This document shows, piece by piece, positions 1 to 9,911 of a DNA stretch of 64,000 nt. The DNA lies in the NCBI RefSeq assembly GCF_013087525.1, contig NZ_JABFCS010000001.1, forward strand, positions 3,100,001-3,164,000, in the 5' to 3' direction. The notes below the pieces were generated by a model. That model had not been told where the DNA came from. It did no database searches and saw only the letters and a program-made list of their open reading frames with translations. Made by a program: the position numbers and the translations under genes. Position 1 is the stretch's first letter. Every line of letters starts with the position of its first letter. Origin of the DNA: Ramlibacter montanisoli (GTDB lineage Bacteria; Pseudomonadota; Gammaproteobacteria; Burkholderiales; Burkholderiaceae_C).

Positions 1-726
1 GCGCTTGTCCACCCGCTGCGCCTGCGGCACGTCCATCGTGTCCAGGTAGGCGTCGATGGCCAGGTAGTAGCGCATCGCGTTGCGCTCCACCGCGCCGCGC
101 ACGCCGTTGGTGGTGAAGCCCTGCTTGTTGGCGCCCGCCGTGGCCAGGTAGGCCTGCATCGCGAAGCGGCCGCTGCCGCCGAAGCCGTAGGCGTAGCTCA
201 TGTGCATGAAGGTCTTGCCGCCCTCGATGGGCACCGCCTCCACCGTGATGCGGTAGTCGCGCGTGCCGAAGGGGCCCTGCCCCGCGTTCAGCCGGGACTC
301 CAGGTAGTTCGAGGTCGCCGCCACGTTGGTGAAGCCGAAGTCCAGGCGGTAGGCCTGGTCGACCGGCTGGTTGTACTTGCGGCCGATGCGCACGCTCAGG
401 CGGTTGCCCTGCGCGCTGCAGGCCTTGGTGTTGAAGGGCAGCAGCATGATGTCGCACCAGGCTTCCGGCTCCACCAGCGCTTCCTTCACCTTCTCGAAGG
501 GGTGGTCCAGCACCGCGTACACGTCGCCCTGCAGCGAGTTGCTGCCCTCGGCGGAATCGATGTACAGCTGGCGGCCGTAGGAATTGCTTTGCAGCTGGGG
601 CTTGAGCTCGGTGTAGCGGCTGCGCAGGCTGCCCGCGTCCGCTTGCGCGGCGACGGAGCCGAGGGCGAGGAGGCAAGCTGTGCCCACGCCCGCGAGGAAG
701 CGGGCCAGTCGAACGTTGCGCGTCAT
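1..726 (-). CDS. Exported protein of unknown function, START/SRPBCC-like (3' end outside window)
   Basis: The gene runs off the left edge, so its C-terminus is missing; 242 codons are visible. The protein starts MTRNVRLARFLAG and has a hydrophobic stretch ending in VAAQA, a plausible Sec signal peptide cleaved near residue 27. The mature part (for example GDVYAVLDHPFEKVKEAL followed by EPEAWCDIMLLPFNTKAC) resembles lipid-binding START-like domains, but this is only a fold-level impression. Its ATG overlaps the TGA of the upstream gene (ATGA), so the two are probably translationally coupled and may work together. The substrate and role are unknown. Confidence 0.7.
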   Translation of the reverse strand, partial: MTRNVRLARFLAGVGTACLLALGSVAAQADAGSLRSRYTELKPQLQSNSYGRQLYIDSAEGSNSLQGDVYAVLDHPFEKVKEALVEPEAWCDIMLLPFNTKACSAQGNRLSVRIGRKYNQPVDQAYRLDFGFTNVAATSNYLESRLNAGQGPFGTRDYRITVEAVPIEGGKTFMHMSYAYGFGGSGRFAMQAYLATAGANKQGFTTNGVRGAVERNAMRYYLAIDAYLDTMDVPQAQRVDKR

Positions 727-1214
727 GCGTGTTTCCCTTGGGGGTCGGCTTCTTCCACCTCGAGATGGGAAGCTTCGGTTGGCGTGGTGGCGGTTCCGGT
801 GGTTTCCGATTCGTCTTCCAGGAAAGCCTGGACGTCGAGCTGGATCCCTCCCATGAACAGCGAATGCGGTGCCACCTCGTACAGGTAGCGGCCGCGGGGG
901 TGCAGCACCAGTCGCATGCGCAGGCGCGGCTGCTCGATCCCCTCCCACGCGCGGATCAGCCGCGTGCGCACCAGGTTGTCCGGGCACTGCAGCGACTTGA
1001 GCTTGTGGTAGTTGGAGGAGAGGTCGACCGCGTCCAGGTACCAGGGCGACTGCTTGTTGCGCGCCAGCAGGTTCGCGGACAGGTCGATCTCGAGGGTCAG
1101 CAGGTTGCCCTCGACCTCGAGGAACAGGTTGCGGCCGAGGAGCCCGCCACTCGCCTCCCCGTACTTGTACGTGAGGTTGAGGTGGGAAGGCGTCTTGCGC
1201 AGTGAGTATTTCAT
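723..1214 (-). CDS. Conserved hypothetical protein, 163 aa
   Basis: The start is placed at MKYSLRKTPSHLNLTYKYGE; a longer open frame upstream carries no family-like sequence. There is no signal peptide or membrane segment. The middle is a mixed alpha/beta-looking domain, and the last 25 residues are acidic and Thr/Glu rich (ESETTGTATTPTEA). The stop overlaps the start of the exported START-like protein by four bases (ATGA), which indicates an operon of at least two genes. It is divergent from the glycine-zipper gene at 1431. I do not recognise a function. Confidence 0.65.
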   Translation of the reverse strand: MKYSLRKTPSHLNLTYKYGEASGGLLGRNLFLEVEGNLLTLEIDLSANLLARNKQSPWYLDAVDLSSNYHKLKSLQCPDNLVRTRLIRAWEGIEQPRLRMRLVLHPRGRYLYEVAPHSLFMGGIQLDVQAFLEDESETTGTATTPTEASHLEVEEADPQGKHA

Positions 1215-1305
1215 GTGGGCATCACCCGTTGCGCACAGCGTGATGCACGCGCCGGCACGCCTGTGTAGGACGGTGCTGTGAATGCCTGTGCGCGCGCTCA
1301 GCCAC

Positions 1306-1326
1306 GGCGGGGCGCGGCGCCCCGCC
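1306..1326. other. GC hairpin in a divergent intergenic region
   Basis: A perfect 8-bp stem GGCGGGGC/GCCCCGCC with a 5-base loop lies in the 216-base gap between the two divergent genes. There is no T-run on either side, so it is not an evident terminator. It could be an mRNA 5' leader structure or chance in GC-rich DNA. Confidence 0.3.
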
Positions 1327-1430
1327 CGACGTGTCCTACAAGGGTTGTGGGTATTTGGCCCACGGGCCGGCCGGGCCCCCGCCTCAACATGAAGGAAGGA
1401 CCTTTCCAAGACATGCACAAGGAGCAAGCC

Positions 1431-2423
1431 ATGGCTGCTGAAGAACGAGAAGAGCGCGACCTGAACCGTGACCCCATCACCGACGAACCCGGTGCGCACC
1501 CGATCGGCACCGGCATTGGCGCCGCCGGCGGCGCCGTCGCGGGCGCGGCTGCCGGCTCGATCGCCGGCCCGATGGGCGCCGCTGTCGGCGGCGTGGTCGG
1601 CGCCGTGGTCGGTGGGCTCGCCGGCAAGGCCGCCGGCGAAGCGGTGAACCCGACGCAGGAAGAAGCCTTCTGGCGCGAGAACTACGACAAGGAGCCCTAC
1701 TACGAGAAGGGCCGCAGCTTCGACGACTACAGCCCGGCCTACCGCCTGGGGCTGTCCGGCCGCGAGCGCTACGAGCAGGACCGCTGGACCAGCGTGGAGC
1801 CGCGCCTGGCCTCCGAGTGGGAGAGCACCCGCGGCAACTCGACGCTGAACTGGGAGCGCGCCCGCCCGGCGTCGGAAGCCGCCTGGTCCCGCGCCGACGA
1901 GCAGTACCGCAGCAGCTCCGGCGGCGGCACGGCCGGCGCGGTGGGTGCGATGCAGACCGCGGGCAACAACGACGGCGATCGAGGCGACGTGGTCGACGTG
2001 CTGAAGGACCTGGTGGAATGCTCGAAGGACGGCGAGTACGGCTTCCGCGAGTGCGCCGAACAGGCCAAGGACCCGCAACTGCGCTCGACGTTCCTGCAAC
2101 GCGCGGAGGATTGCCGCCGCAGCGCGCAGGAGCTGAACGACTGCATCCGACAGTACGGCGGGAGCATGGAGGAAGGCGGCAGCGCCATGGGCGCCATGCA
2201 CCGCGGCTGGGTGTCGATCAAGTCGAAGCTCACCACCTATGACGACAAGGCGGTGCTGGAAGAAGCCGAGCGCGGCGAGGACAATGCCAAGGCCCGCTAC
2301 ACCAAGGCCCTGCAGAAGAACCTGCCGGCCGACGTGCGCCAGGTGGTGGAGCGCCAGATGCAGGGCGTGCAGCGCAACCACGACCAGGTGAAGATGCTGC
2401 GGGACCAGTTCCGTAACGCCTGA
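1431..2423 (+). CDS. Glycine-zipper protein with C-terminal DUF2383/PA2169-type four-helix bundle, 330 aa
   Basis: The start at 1431 (MAAEEREERDLNRD) is chosen because AAGGAGC lies 5-6 bases upstream; two in-frame ATGs further up (1389, 1413) have poorer spacing. Residues about 15-60 form a Gly/Ala-rich glycine zipper (GAAGGAVAGAAAGSIAG) like those in membrane-associated or stress proteins. The C-terminal 145 residues (DVVDVLKDLVECSKDGEYGF onward) resemble the ferritin-like DUF2383/PA2169 family. That family has no settled biochemical role; stress-related expression is a reasonable guess. A GC hairpin follows, then ligD on the same strand. Confidence 0.75.
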   Translation: MAAEEREERDLNRDPITDEPGAHPIGTGIGAAGGAVAGAAAGSIAGPMGAAVGGVVGAVVGGLAGKAAGEAVNPTQEEAFWRENYDKEPYYEKGRSFDDYSPAYRLGLSGRERYEQDRWTSVEPRLASEWESTRGNSTLNWERARPASEAAWSRADEQYRSSSGGGTAGAVGAMQTAGNNDGDRGDVVDVLKDLVECSKDGEYGFRECAEQAKDPQLRSTFLQRAEDCRRSAQELNDCIRQYGGSMEEGGSAMGAMHRGWVSIKSKLTTYDDKAVLEEAERGEDNAKARYTKALQKNLPADVRQVVERQMQGVQRNHDQVKMLRDQFRNA

Positions 2424-2434
2424 GGGAGAACAGC

Positions 2435-2454
2435 GAGGGGGCGGGCGCCCCCTC
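2435..2454 (+). terminator. Possible intrinsic terminator or attenuator before ligD
   Basis: Perfect 8-bp stem GAGGGGGC/GCCCCCTC with loop GGGC directly after the stop of the glycine-zipper gene. The following bases (GTCCTTCAT) have only a weak T-run and lead straight to the ligD start, so termination is probably partial. Confidence 0.45.
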
Positions 2455-2466
2455 GTCCTTCATGGG

Positions 2467-5042
2467 ATGGCAGAAAAGACCGCACTCCAGAAGTACCGGG
2501 ACAAACGCAACTTCGACGCGACGCCGGAACCGGCGGAAGGCGGCGAAGCCAACGAGAACGCGCGCAGCTTCGTGGTCCAGAAGCACTGGGCCACGCGGTT
2601 GCACTACGACTTCCGCCTCGAGCTGGAAGGCACGATGAAGAGCTGGGCGGTCCCCAAGGGCCCCAGCTACGACCCCAGCGACAAGCGCATGGCGATGCCC
2701 ACCGAGGACCATCCCATCGCGTACAACCGCTTCGAAGGCACCATCCCCGCCGGCAACTACGGCGCGGGCAAGGTGATCATCTGGGACAAGGGCACCTGGA
2801 TCCCGCTGGAGGACCCGCACAAGGGTTTCCGGGAAGGCAAGCTGAAGTTCGAATTGCGCGGGCACAAGCTGCACGGCCACTGGACGCTGGTGCGCATGAA
2901 AGGCCGCGGCAAGGGCCGCGAGGATCCCTGGCTGCTGATCAAGGAGCGTGACGCCTTCGCGCGTCCCGCCGCCGAGTTCAGCCTGGTCGACGAGATGCCG
3001 GACAGCGTGCAGAAAAGCTCGGCGACCGCCCGGAACCACGCGATCCTCCGGGACAGCGTGCCGCCACCGCACCCGCTGCTGCTTCCTCCTCGGGCCCGCC
3101 CGAAGGCGCCCGCCGCGCAAAGCTGCCGGACACACTGCAACCGGAGCTCGCGGTGCTGGTCGACGAGCCACCGAAGGACCCCGAGGACTGGGTCTTCGAG
3201 ATCAAGTTCGACGGCTACCGCATGCTGGCACGCGTCGAAGGGGGCGAAATCCTGCTGGTCACGCGCAACGGCAACGACTGGACCTCGAAGCTGTCCGGCC
3301 TGGTGAAGGCCATGCGCACCATGGAGCTGCCGGACGGCTGGTACGACGGAGAGATCATCATGCCGGGCAAGGACGTGCCGGCGGATTTCCAGGCCCTGCA
3401 GGGTGCGTTCGACAGCCACCGCACCGGGCAGATCGTCTTCTACCTGTTCGACCTGCCCTACTGCGCCGGCCACGACCTGCGCGACGTGCCGCTGGTGGAG
3501 CGGCGTGCGGTGCTGCAGCGCATCGTGCAGCGCAAACCGCATCCGAACGTGCGCTTCAGCGAGGTGTTCGACGTCGCGCCCAAGGAGATGCTGGAGTCCG
3601 CCTGCCGCCTCGGGCTGGAAGGCGTGATCGCCAAGCGGCGCGACTCGGCCTACGTGGGCCGGCGCTCCAGCGACTGGATCAAGCTCAAGTGCAAGCTGCG
3701 CCAGGAGTTCGTGATCGCCGGCTGGACCGATCCCAAGGGCGCGCGCACCGGCATCGGTTCACTGCTGCTGGGCGTGCACGGCGACGACGGCAAGCTGCGC
3801 TACGCCGGCAACGTGGGCACCGGCTTCAACGAGCAGACCCTGCGCGAGCTGCGCAAGCAGCTTGACGCGCTGGCCACCGACCGCAAGCCCTTCGCCGCCG
3901 GCACCGGCCTCCCGCGCGACGCGCACTGGGTGCGGCCCGACCTCGTGTGCGAAGTGTCCTTCGGCGAATGGACGCGCGACGGCAAGGTGCGCCACTCGGT
4001 GTTCCACGGCCTGCGCAGCGACAAGCCGGCCGATGCGATCGGCGAGGAGCCGGTGCTGCACGAACCACCGCCGGACCGGCCGGCAGCGAAGCCGGCGAAG
4101 AACAGCGCCAAGGCCAGTCCCAAGACGAGCGCGAAGCCTGCCGCCGCCGTCACGCTGCCGCCGACGCTGCGCATCAGCAACCCGGACCGCGTGGTCGACC
4201 CGCAAAGCGGCATCACCAAGATCGGGCTGGTGCGCTACTACGCGCTGGTGGCGCCGCTGATGATGGTGCACCTGGAGGACCGGCCGATCGCGATGGTGCG
4301 CGCGCCCGACGGCATCGAGGGCCAGCTGTTCTTCCAGAAGCACCTGGACCGCTACAAGATGGCGGGCGTCGAGCAGCTGGCGCCCGAGGTCTTCCCGGGC
4401 CATCCGCCGATGGTGAAGATCGCCCGGCCCGAAGGCCTGCTGTCGGCCGCGCAGATGAACGTGGTGGAGTTCCACACCTGGAACGGCGTGGTCCCCACCA
4501 TCGACCGGCCGGACCGCATGACCTTCGACATCGACCCCGGCGAAGGCGTCACCTGGCCGCAGATCCAGGAGGCGGCCCAGCTGGTGCGCGCCATGCTGGA
4601 CGAACTGGGCCTCCCCTGCTTCCTCAAGACCAGCGGCGGCAAGGGCCTGCACCTGGTGGTGCCGCTCAAGCCGCAGTTCGACTGGGACACGGTGAAGGAC
4701 TTCTCGCAGGCGATCGTGCAGCACCTGGCGCGCACGCTGCCCGACCGCTTCGTGGCCAAGAGCGGCGCGAAGAACCGCGTCGGCCGCATCTTCATCGACT
4801 ACCTGCGCAACGGCTACGGCGCCACCACGGCCTGCGCGTGGTCGGCCCGCGCCCGCCCGGGGCTCGGCATCTCGGTGCCGGTGCGCTGGGACGAACTGCA
4901 GGACCTCAAGGGCGGCGCCCACTGGAGCGTGGGCAGCGTGCACACGCGGCTGGACCAGGGCAACCAGCCCTGGGACGAGTACGAGAAGAGCCGGGTCGCG
5001 CTGGCCGCGGCGATGAAGAAGCTCGGCTTCGAACCTGCTTAG
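2467..5042 (+). CDS. ligD: DNA ligase D (PE-Lig-Pol), one frameshift as assembled
   Basis: This is the multifunctional enzyme of bacterial non-homologous end joining. The order is 3'-phosphoesterase (RLHYDFRLELEG, about residues 40-175), ATP-dependent ligase (active-site lysine in EIKFDGYR) and primase/polymerase (FDIDPGEGV metal site). The reading frame changes by one missing base between about 3010 and 3075, in the linker between PE and ligase, where an A-run is present. The in-frame linker resumes at SSSGPPEGARRAKLPDTL. Restored length is about 858 aa, normal for the family. Its usual partner Ku is not in this window. The stop overlaps convergently with the next gene. Confidence 0.9.
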
Positions 5043-5712
5043 CCGGCCCAGGCGAAGCGCAGCAGGATGCGGTCGCCGTCGCGCGTGAGCTGCACGTCTT
5101 CCGCGGCGGCCAGCGCCTGCAGGTCCGCCCAGGTGATCTTGCGGTAGTTGGCCTCGGGCGCCATGCCCTTGTCGCCCTGCGTCGGCCGCACGGCCACGCT
5201 CAGCAGGGCGGCGCCGGCGTCCGCGCTGCTGGCCAGCACCAGGTCGGCGGGCGAGGGGCGGTCGTCGGTGCAGTGGACCAGCACGCCCGACAGCAGGTTG
5301 CGGATCGCGCTGCGGCGCACCTTGCCATCCAGCGGCTGCACCTCGTTGCGCAAGGCATAGCCGCGAAAGCTCAGGCTGGTGGCCAGCAGCGCCGCGCATT
5401 CGCGCGCAGCCTCGTCCACGCCGGTGGTCACCGCCTCGTCGGGCGTGAGCCAGCCCACGACGTCGAGGCAGGAGGCCAGTGCAGCCTTGGCAAAGCCGTT
5501 GATCTTGGTCGCGCTGTCCTGCACGTGGGCGAGATCGGGGCGGGCGCCCGCAACCGGCGCTCCATCACCTCGTAGATCATGCCGATCGGCTGCAGGTTGA
5601 CCACCAGGTGGTGGCGGAAGGAGGGGGCGAGGCGGCGCAGCAGCGCGTAGCGCGCGGCTTCGGCCTCCGCGGGCGCCATGGTGGCGCGCGGGGTCGGGGT
5701 CGATTCGGCCAT
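5039..5712 (-). CDS. Histidine-kinase-like protein (H-box plus degenerate ATPase-like domain), one frameshift
   Basis: The N-terminal part (MAESTPTPRATMAPAEAE) leads to RLAPSFRHHLVVNLQPIGMI, which looks like a dimerisation/phosphoacceptor helix. One base is missing in a C-run near 5537; after it the protein continues as DLAHVQDSATKINGFAKAAL and then a domain of kinase-ATPase size without clear N, G1 or G2 boxes. Restored length is 224 aa. There is no receiver or membrane segment, and no response regulator next to it. It could be a soluble orphan kinase or a phosphotransferase-like protein; the assignment is tentative. Confidence 0.5.
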
Positions 5713-5743
5713 CAGCCCAGCCTATGCCACCGACCGGGCACTG

Positions 5744-5995
5744 TCAATGCGGAACGGGAGCGGCACGGGTGAGCGAAACCGACGAGCCGGCGATGCGCAT
5801 GGAATCATCGCTGCCCGCGTCCACCAGCCGCCCGTCCTCCAGGCGGTACTCCACCACGCCGGTCGACTCCCAGCGTTCCAGGCCGTCGGCCACCGATTCG
5901 TCGCGCGCCATGCGCTCGTACGCGAGCACCTTGTAGCTGGCGCCGTCGGAACCCTGCACGGGGAAGGATTCGAGAAATTGCAGGCGCAGTTCCAT
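5744..5995 (-). CDS. Small conserved hypothetical protein, 83 aa
   Basis: The start MELRLQFLESFPVQ is supported by GGAGGA six bases upstream. The protein is soluble, acidic and has no signal or membrane segment. A phrase such as WESTGVVEYRLEDGRLVDAG suggests a compact beta fold. It lies between the histidine-kinase-like gene and a lipoprotein on the same strand. I do not recognise a function. Confidence 0.6.
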   Translation of the reverse strand: MELRLQFLESFPVQGSDGASYKVLAYERMARDESVADGLERWESTGVVEYRLEDGRLVDAGSDDSMRIAGSSVSLTRAAPVPH

Positions 5996-6067
5996 GGGAT
6001 TTCCTCCAATGAGAGCGTGATGCGCATTCTCCCCTGCGCGAGCCGCTGGTGGCTCTGCCGTCGGGTG

Positions 6068-6463
6068 TTACCGGGGATTCACTTCTGATGCCTTCGGGCA
6101 CTGCGCGACGTTCTGCGACACGTTGGCGTCGAGGGCGCCGTCGCGGTAGTGGCAGTCGTAGGAGGCACCGCCTGGCACCCGGCCGACCAGGCGGCGCACG
6201 TGTCCCTGGTCGAAGTAGTAGGTGGCCAGCACTTCCATCGCCGCGGGCCGGGCGCGGTCGCCGAACCACACGCGCTGGCAGCCGGTGTGGCCGCGCGGAA
6301 CCGAGGAGGGGAAGGTGGCGATGTCCGCGCCGTGGCGCACGCCGAAGACGGCGCCGGGCGGCACGGCCGCGTGTTCGCAGGCAGGCAGCGTGCCCACCAC
6401 GGGCGGGTTGGCGCAGGCCGCGAGCAGCACGAGCGGCGACAGCAGGATGGCAATGGTTCTCAT
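6068..6463 (-). CDS. Small lipoprotein, 131 aa
   Basis: The start at MRTIAILLSPLVLLAAC gives a textbook lipoprotein signal (lipobox LLAAC) and has GGGAG just upstream; the open frame extends further but only with non-coding-looking sequence. The mature part has four further cysteines (ACEH, GCQ, DCHY, AQCP), suggesting two disulfides in a periplasmic domain. It is divergent from the large lipoprotein gene at 6677. Function unknown. Confidence 0.65.
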   Translation of the reverse strand: MRTIAILLSPLVLLAACANPPVVGTLPACEHAAVPPGAVFGVRHGADIATFPSSVPRGHTGCQRVWFGDRARPAAMEVLATYYFDQGHVRRLVGRVPGGASYDCHYRDGALDANVSQNVAQCPKASEVNPR

Positions 6464-6565
6464 GGCTCCCTCGTTCTTGGTCGAAGCGGCCAGACTATCA
6501 CTTGGCATCACGCAGCGGGGCCGCCGCAGCCACCTGGGGAGGCTCCCCGGACGGGGTAGGTGTTG

Positions 6566-6578
6566 GTTGTAAGCAATC
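6566..6578. promoter_or_regulatory. Shared 13-bp motif, copy 1 (upstream of the large lipoprotein)
   Basis: GTTGTAAGCAATC, an AT-richer word in GC-rich DNA, lies about 100 bases before the lipoprotein start. The identical 13-mer recurs at 8848, just before the LuxR-type gene. The half-sites TTG...CAA are arranged as a short inverted repeat, as in many operators. Confidence 0.45.
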
Positions 6579-6676
6579 GTTTCACCCATTCGTGGGATGG
6601 GCCGCAAGGGAGGGCTTTTCTTTAATGCGCCAGCGGGCGCATGCCCTGCGGATCACACATCACCACGAGGACCTTC

Positions 6677-8775
6677 ATGAAGTTCGCATCCTTCAAGCTC
6701 GCCGCCGGTTGTGCGGCGGTGGCATTGCTGCTCGCTGCCTGCGGCGGCGGTGGCGGCGGCAGCGCAACGACGGCGGGCGGCGACCCGTCGGCGCCCGGCA
6801 ATCCCGGCACGGCCTCCAGCCAGCTGGTGGGCACTGCCGCCACGGGCGCGGCGCTGGCGAACGCGCCGGTGACCATCACCAACGCCGCCGGTGTCTCCCC
6901 TGCACGCAGGCATCGATCAGCACCGATGCGCTGGGCAGCTACACCTGCACGCTCAAGGCGGGCGAGACGGCCCCCTTCTTCATCGTCGTCACCGACCCGT
7001 CGGGCAACACCGGCGCGCTGGTGAGCGTGGCCACCACCACGCCGGCGGCCGGCACGCCGCTGACCGTGAACGCGACGCCCCTGACCACCGCCATCGTGGC
7101 GCAGCTGGCCAGTGACGGGAACCCGCTGACCCTGGTCGGCAGCAGGACGGTCGACGCGGCGGCGCTGCGCACCGTGACGACCAACGTGGTCGCCCAGCTC
7201 GCCCCGGTCCTCACCGCCATCGGCGTGCCCGCCGGCTACGACCCCTTCGCCACCAGCATCACCGCGGCCACGGCCGGCAATACGGGCAACACCGCGGACC
7301 TGGTGCTCGACGTCGTGAAGGTGGTCACCGACCCGGCGAGCGGCCAGCTGGCCCTGACCACCATCGACAACCCGACGCCGGTGGTCATGGCCACTGCAAC
7401 CAGCTCCGGTTCGACGGTGACGGCGCCCGATGCCAACGTGTCCGGCCTGTCGCGGGCGACGCAGATCGTGGCGCAGAAGTTCAAGGAGTGCTTCGCGGTC
7501 CCCGCCGCGAGCCGCGTGCTCGCCAAGGACGACACGGTTGCGCAGAACCAGGGCGGCCCGGAGGTGACGGACGTCGCCGCGGCCTGCCTGGACTTCGTGT
7601 CCGACGGCGCCAACGCCGCCGGCATCGACTTCCTGCACAACGGCTACTACGCGGGCCAGCTGTTCTACGGCCTGCTCACCAGCGACACGATGACGGGCGC
7701 CACCTTCAGCGTGCCGGAAATCATCGCCTTCTACCCGAAGAACTCGGCGGCCGCGGCACCGGCGCCCGATGCGTACGACCGCGCCGTCCTGAACATCCGC
7801 TACGTGGACGCCGGCAACAACCCGGGCAGCGTGATCACGGTGGCCGCGCGCATCCCCGGCACCTCCTCGACCGCCCGGCCCACCGAATGGTGGCTGGTGG
7901 GCAACCAGCAGGCCGTGGACATCGGCGTGCGCGCCAACCTGCGCCGCGTGGAGCAGATGAACGCCGCCAACACGACCCGCTTCAGCACCTTCCAGACCGG
8001 CATGGTGTTCAACATCAACAGCAAGGGCCCGGGCAGCGTCCTCGGCGGCCAGAACCTGGCGATGGTGCGCGTGACCGGCCCCGGCCTGACCGCCGGCGGC
8101 CTGGTCTACAAGGTGTCCGCGGGTCCGCAGAACGCCATGGACATGTGGAACAAGACCGGCAGCCTCACCGTCGGCAGCATGTGCGGCAACAACGGCGCCA
8201 CCGTGAACTGCCCGAACCTGTGGTTCTCGCGCACGACCGGCATCACCGGCACGGCCGCCCGCACACTCGCTGGCAACCCCACCAACGGCACCAACGGCCT
8301 GATCTGGGCCCAGCCCGCGGACGGCTTCGACCCCAGCGCCATCGTGATGGGCGCGCGCTACAAGTTCGAGCTGTTCTACGGCGCCAACACCGGCGCGCCG
8401 GACCGCGTGATCTTCAAGACGCTGCTGACGGACCTGACGCCCGCCACCCAGGGCGTGGACATGCCCTGGAACACGCCGGGACCCAAGCTGCTGGCCGCGC
8501 TCGACCCCAACGGCAGCCTCGCCGGTGCGCAGAATCCGCTGCCCGTGGACTGGGTGCAGAACCTGGCGGCGCCGCAGATCGGCGGCGTGACGGTGGTGAC
8601 GGAGGCCACGACCGGAAGCTTCGGCCCGAGCCAGCAGGTTCCGCGCGGCGTGACCTCGGCGAATTACAACCAAGGTACGACGCCTGCGTTCTCGTCCACC
8701 ACCACGCGGACCATCCTCCTGAGCCTGCGTGCCTCCGACACCAGCAACCGGTCGGCCGTCTACACGTACAACTAA
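6677..8775 (+). CDS. Large surface/periplasmic lipoprotein, about 699 aa, one frameshift
   Basis: The protein begins MKFASFKLAAGCAAVALLLA followed by AC and a long Gly run, a clear lipoprotein signal. Residues about 50-115 (GTAATGAALANAPVTITNAAG, then GSYTCTLKAG) look like a carboxypeptidase-regulatory or Ig-like fold. One C is missing near 6897, where the frame moves to CTQASISTDALGSY. The remaining 580 residues are Thr/Ala/Asn rich with few charges, typical of an exported protein; I recognise no catalytic motif. A strong terminator follows. It shares a 13-bp upstream motif with the LuxR-type gene downstream, so that regulator may control it. Confidence 0.65.
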
Positions 8776-8791
8776 TCACGCAAACGCAACG

Positions 8792-8824
8792 AAAGCCCCG
8801 CGCTTGCCCGCGCGGGGCTTTTCT
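8792..8824 (+). terminator. Rho-independent terminator
   Basis: AAAGCCCCGCG pairs with CGCGGGGCTTT around a short loop, followed by TTCTTT. It lies 17 bases after the lipoprotein stop codon. Confidence 0.85.
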
Positions 8825-8847
8825 TTGCTCGGCAGGATAAGTATCAT

Positions 8848-8860
8848 GTTGTAAGCAATC
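8848..8860. promoter_or_regulatory. Shared 13-bp motif, copy 2 (upstream of the LuxR-type gene)
   Basis: Identical to the word at 6566 (GTTGTAAGCAATC). It sits 32 bases before the LuxR-type start codon, where an operator or autoregulatory site would be expected. Confidence 0.45.
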
Positions 8861-8892
8861 CATAACAGTCCGCGCCCACTCGGACGCAGTCG

Positions 8893-9870
8893 ATGTCGCG
8901 AACCACCCTGCCGGAGTTCAGCCGCTTCCTGCTGAACCTGTACCGCCATGCGCAGGAAGTGCCGGTCCATGAGTTCCAGGACGCGGTGCTCACTGCGGTC
9001 AGGCCCCTCCTGCCCTTCGATGCCTCCATCTGGGGCACGGGCACCATGACGGCCGAAGGCATCGACATCCACAGCCTGCACCGGCACAACTTCCCCGAGG
9101 AGATGTTCGGCGCCTTCGCGCAGGTTCGACACCAGGACACCGCCGCCAGGCGCGTGACCAGCGAGCCGCGCGCCACCATCGGCTTCAGTGCGCTGGAGGA
9201 GTTCTCGGGCGAGGACCAGGCCGAGATCCGGCAGTTCGCGCACGACTACGCGCAGCACCACTGCTTCATCACGTCCGACATCAACCCGCTCACGCGCTTC
9301 ACCGAGTGGGTGTCGCTGTTCCGGTCCGATCCGCAGCGGCGCTGCGCGCCGGAAGAAGTCGAGCTCCTCGGCGCGCTGGCCCCGCACCTGATGCAGTCGC
9401 TGGCGATCAACCGCCTCGTGCACCTGGACCGGCTGGTCGGCCAGGACGCGCGCGAGAACTGGGCGGTGGCCATCGCCGACCCGCGCGGCGTGATCTACCA
9501 CGCGGATCCGCGCTTCAAGGAACTGATGGCGCTGGAGTGGCCGCTGCAGGGCCAGCGCCTGGGTGCGTCCCTGCTGGACGAATTGCAGGGCAGCCAGGCG
9601 CGCATCCTGGGCAGGCGGGTGGTCGTGCAGCGCACGCTGGAACAAGGCCTGTACTTCCTGCGCGCGCGCGAACGCCACGCGGTGGACAGCCTGAGCCCGC
9701 GCGAATTCATGGTGGCCGAACTGCTGGCCAGCGGCATGACGCAAAAGCAGATCGCCGCGCGCGTGGCGCGCTCGCCGGAGACCATCCGCAGCCAGGTGAA
9801 GGCCATCTTCGCCAAGATGGACATCAACAACGTCGCCCTGCTCGCGCCGCTGCTCGTGCTGCGGCAGTGA
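8893..9870 (+). CDS. LuxR-family transcriptional regulator, 325 aa
   Basis: The C-terminal 65 residues form a LuxR-type helix-turn-helix (LSPREFMVAELLASGMTQKQ then IAARVARSPETIRSQVKAI). The N-terminal 240 residues contain a GAF-like region (LLPFDASIWGTG) without an evident autoinducer-binding signature or receiver aspartate pocket, so the signal is unknown. The gene stands alone between the lipoprotein terminator and a convergent gene. A copy of the 13-bp motif shared with the lipoprotein promoter precedes it, which suggests autoregulation and control of that lipoprotein. Confidence 0.85.
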   Translation: MSRTTLPEFSRFLLNLYRHAQEVPVHEFQDAVLTAVRPLLPFDASIWGTGTMTAEGIDIHSLHRHNFPEEMFGAFAQVRHQDTAARRVTSEPRATIGFSALEEFSGEDQAEIRQFAHDYAQHHCFITSDINPLTRFTEWVSLFRSDPQRRCAPEEVELLGALAPHLMQSLAINRLVHLDRLVGQDARENWAVAIADPRGVIYHADPRFKELMALEWPLQGQRLGASLLDELQGSQARILGRRVVVQRTLEQGLYFLRARERHAVDSLSPREFMVAELLASGMTQKQIAARVARSPETIRSQVKAIFAKMDINNVALLAPLLVLRQ

Positions 9871-9891
9871 ACGCGCCGCGGCCGGGGGCCG

Positions 9892-9911
9892 CCTCCGCCG
9901 TTTAGCGGAGG
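9892..9911. terminator. Possible bidirectional terminator between convergent genes
   Basis: CCTCCGC/GCGGAGG stem of 7 bp with a loop that contains the stop codon of the minus-strand beta-propeller gene. There is no strong T-run on either strand. Confidence 0.4.

Noticed and set aside
3759..5399. Long open frame antisense to ligD
   Set aside because: Composition is Arg/Ala/Gly/His rich without any motif. In GC-rich DNA antisense frames of real genes stay open, and ligD accounts for this stretch.
8893..9870. The LuxR-type protein as a quorum-sensing receptor
   Set aside because: The N-terminal domain shows no evident acyl-homoserine-lactone binding signature and no luxI-like gene is in the window.
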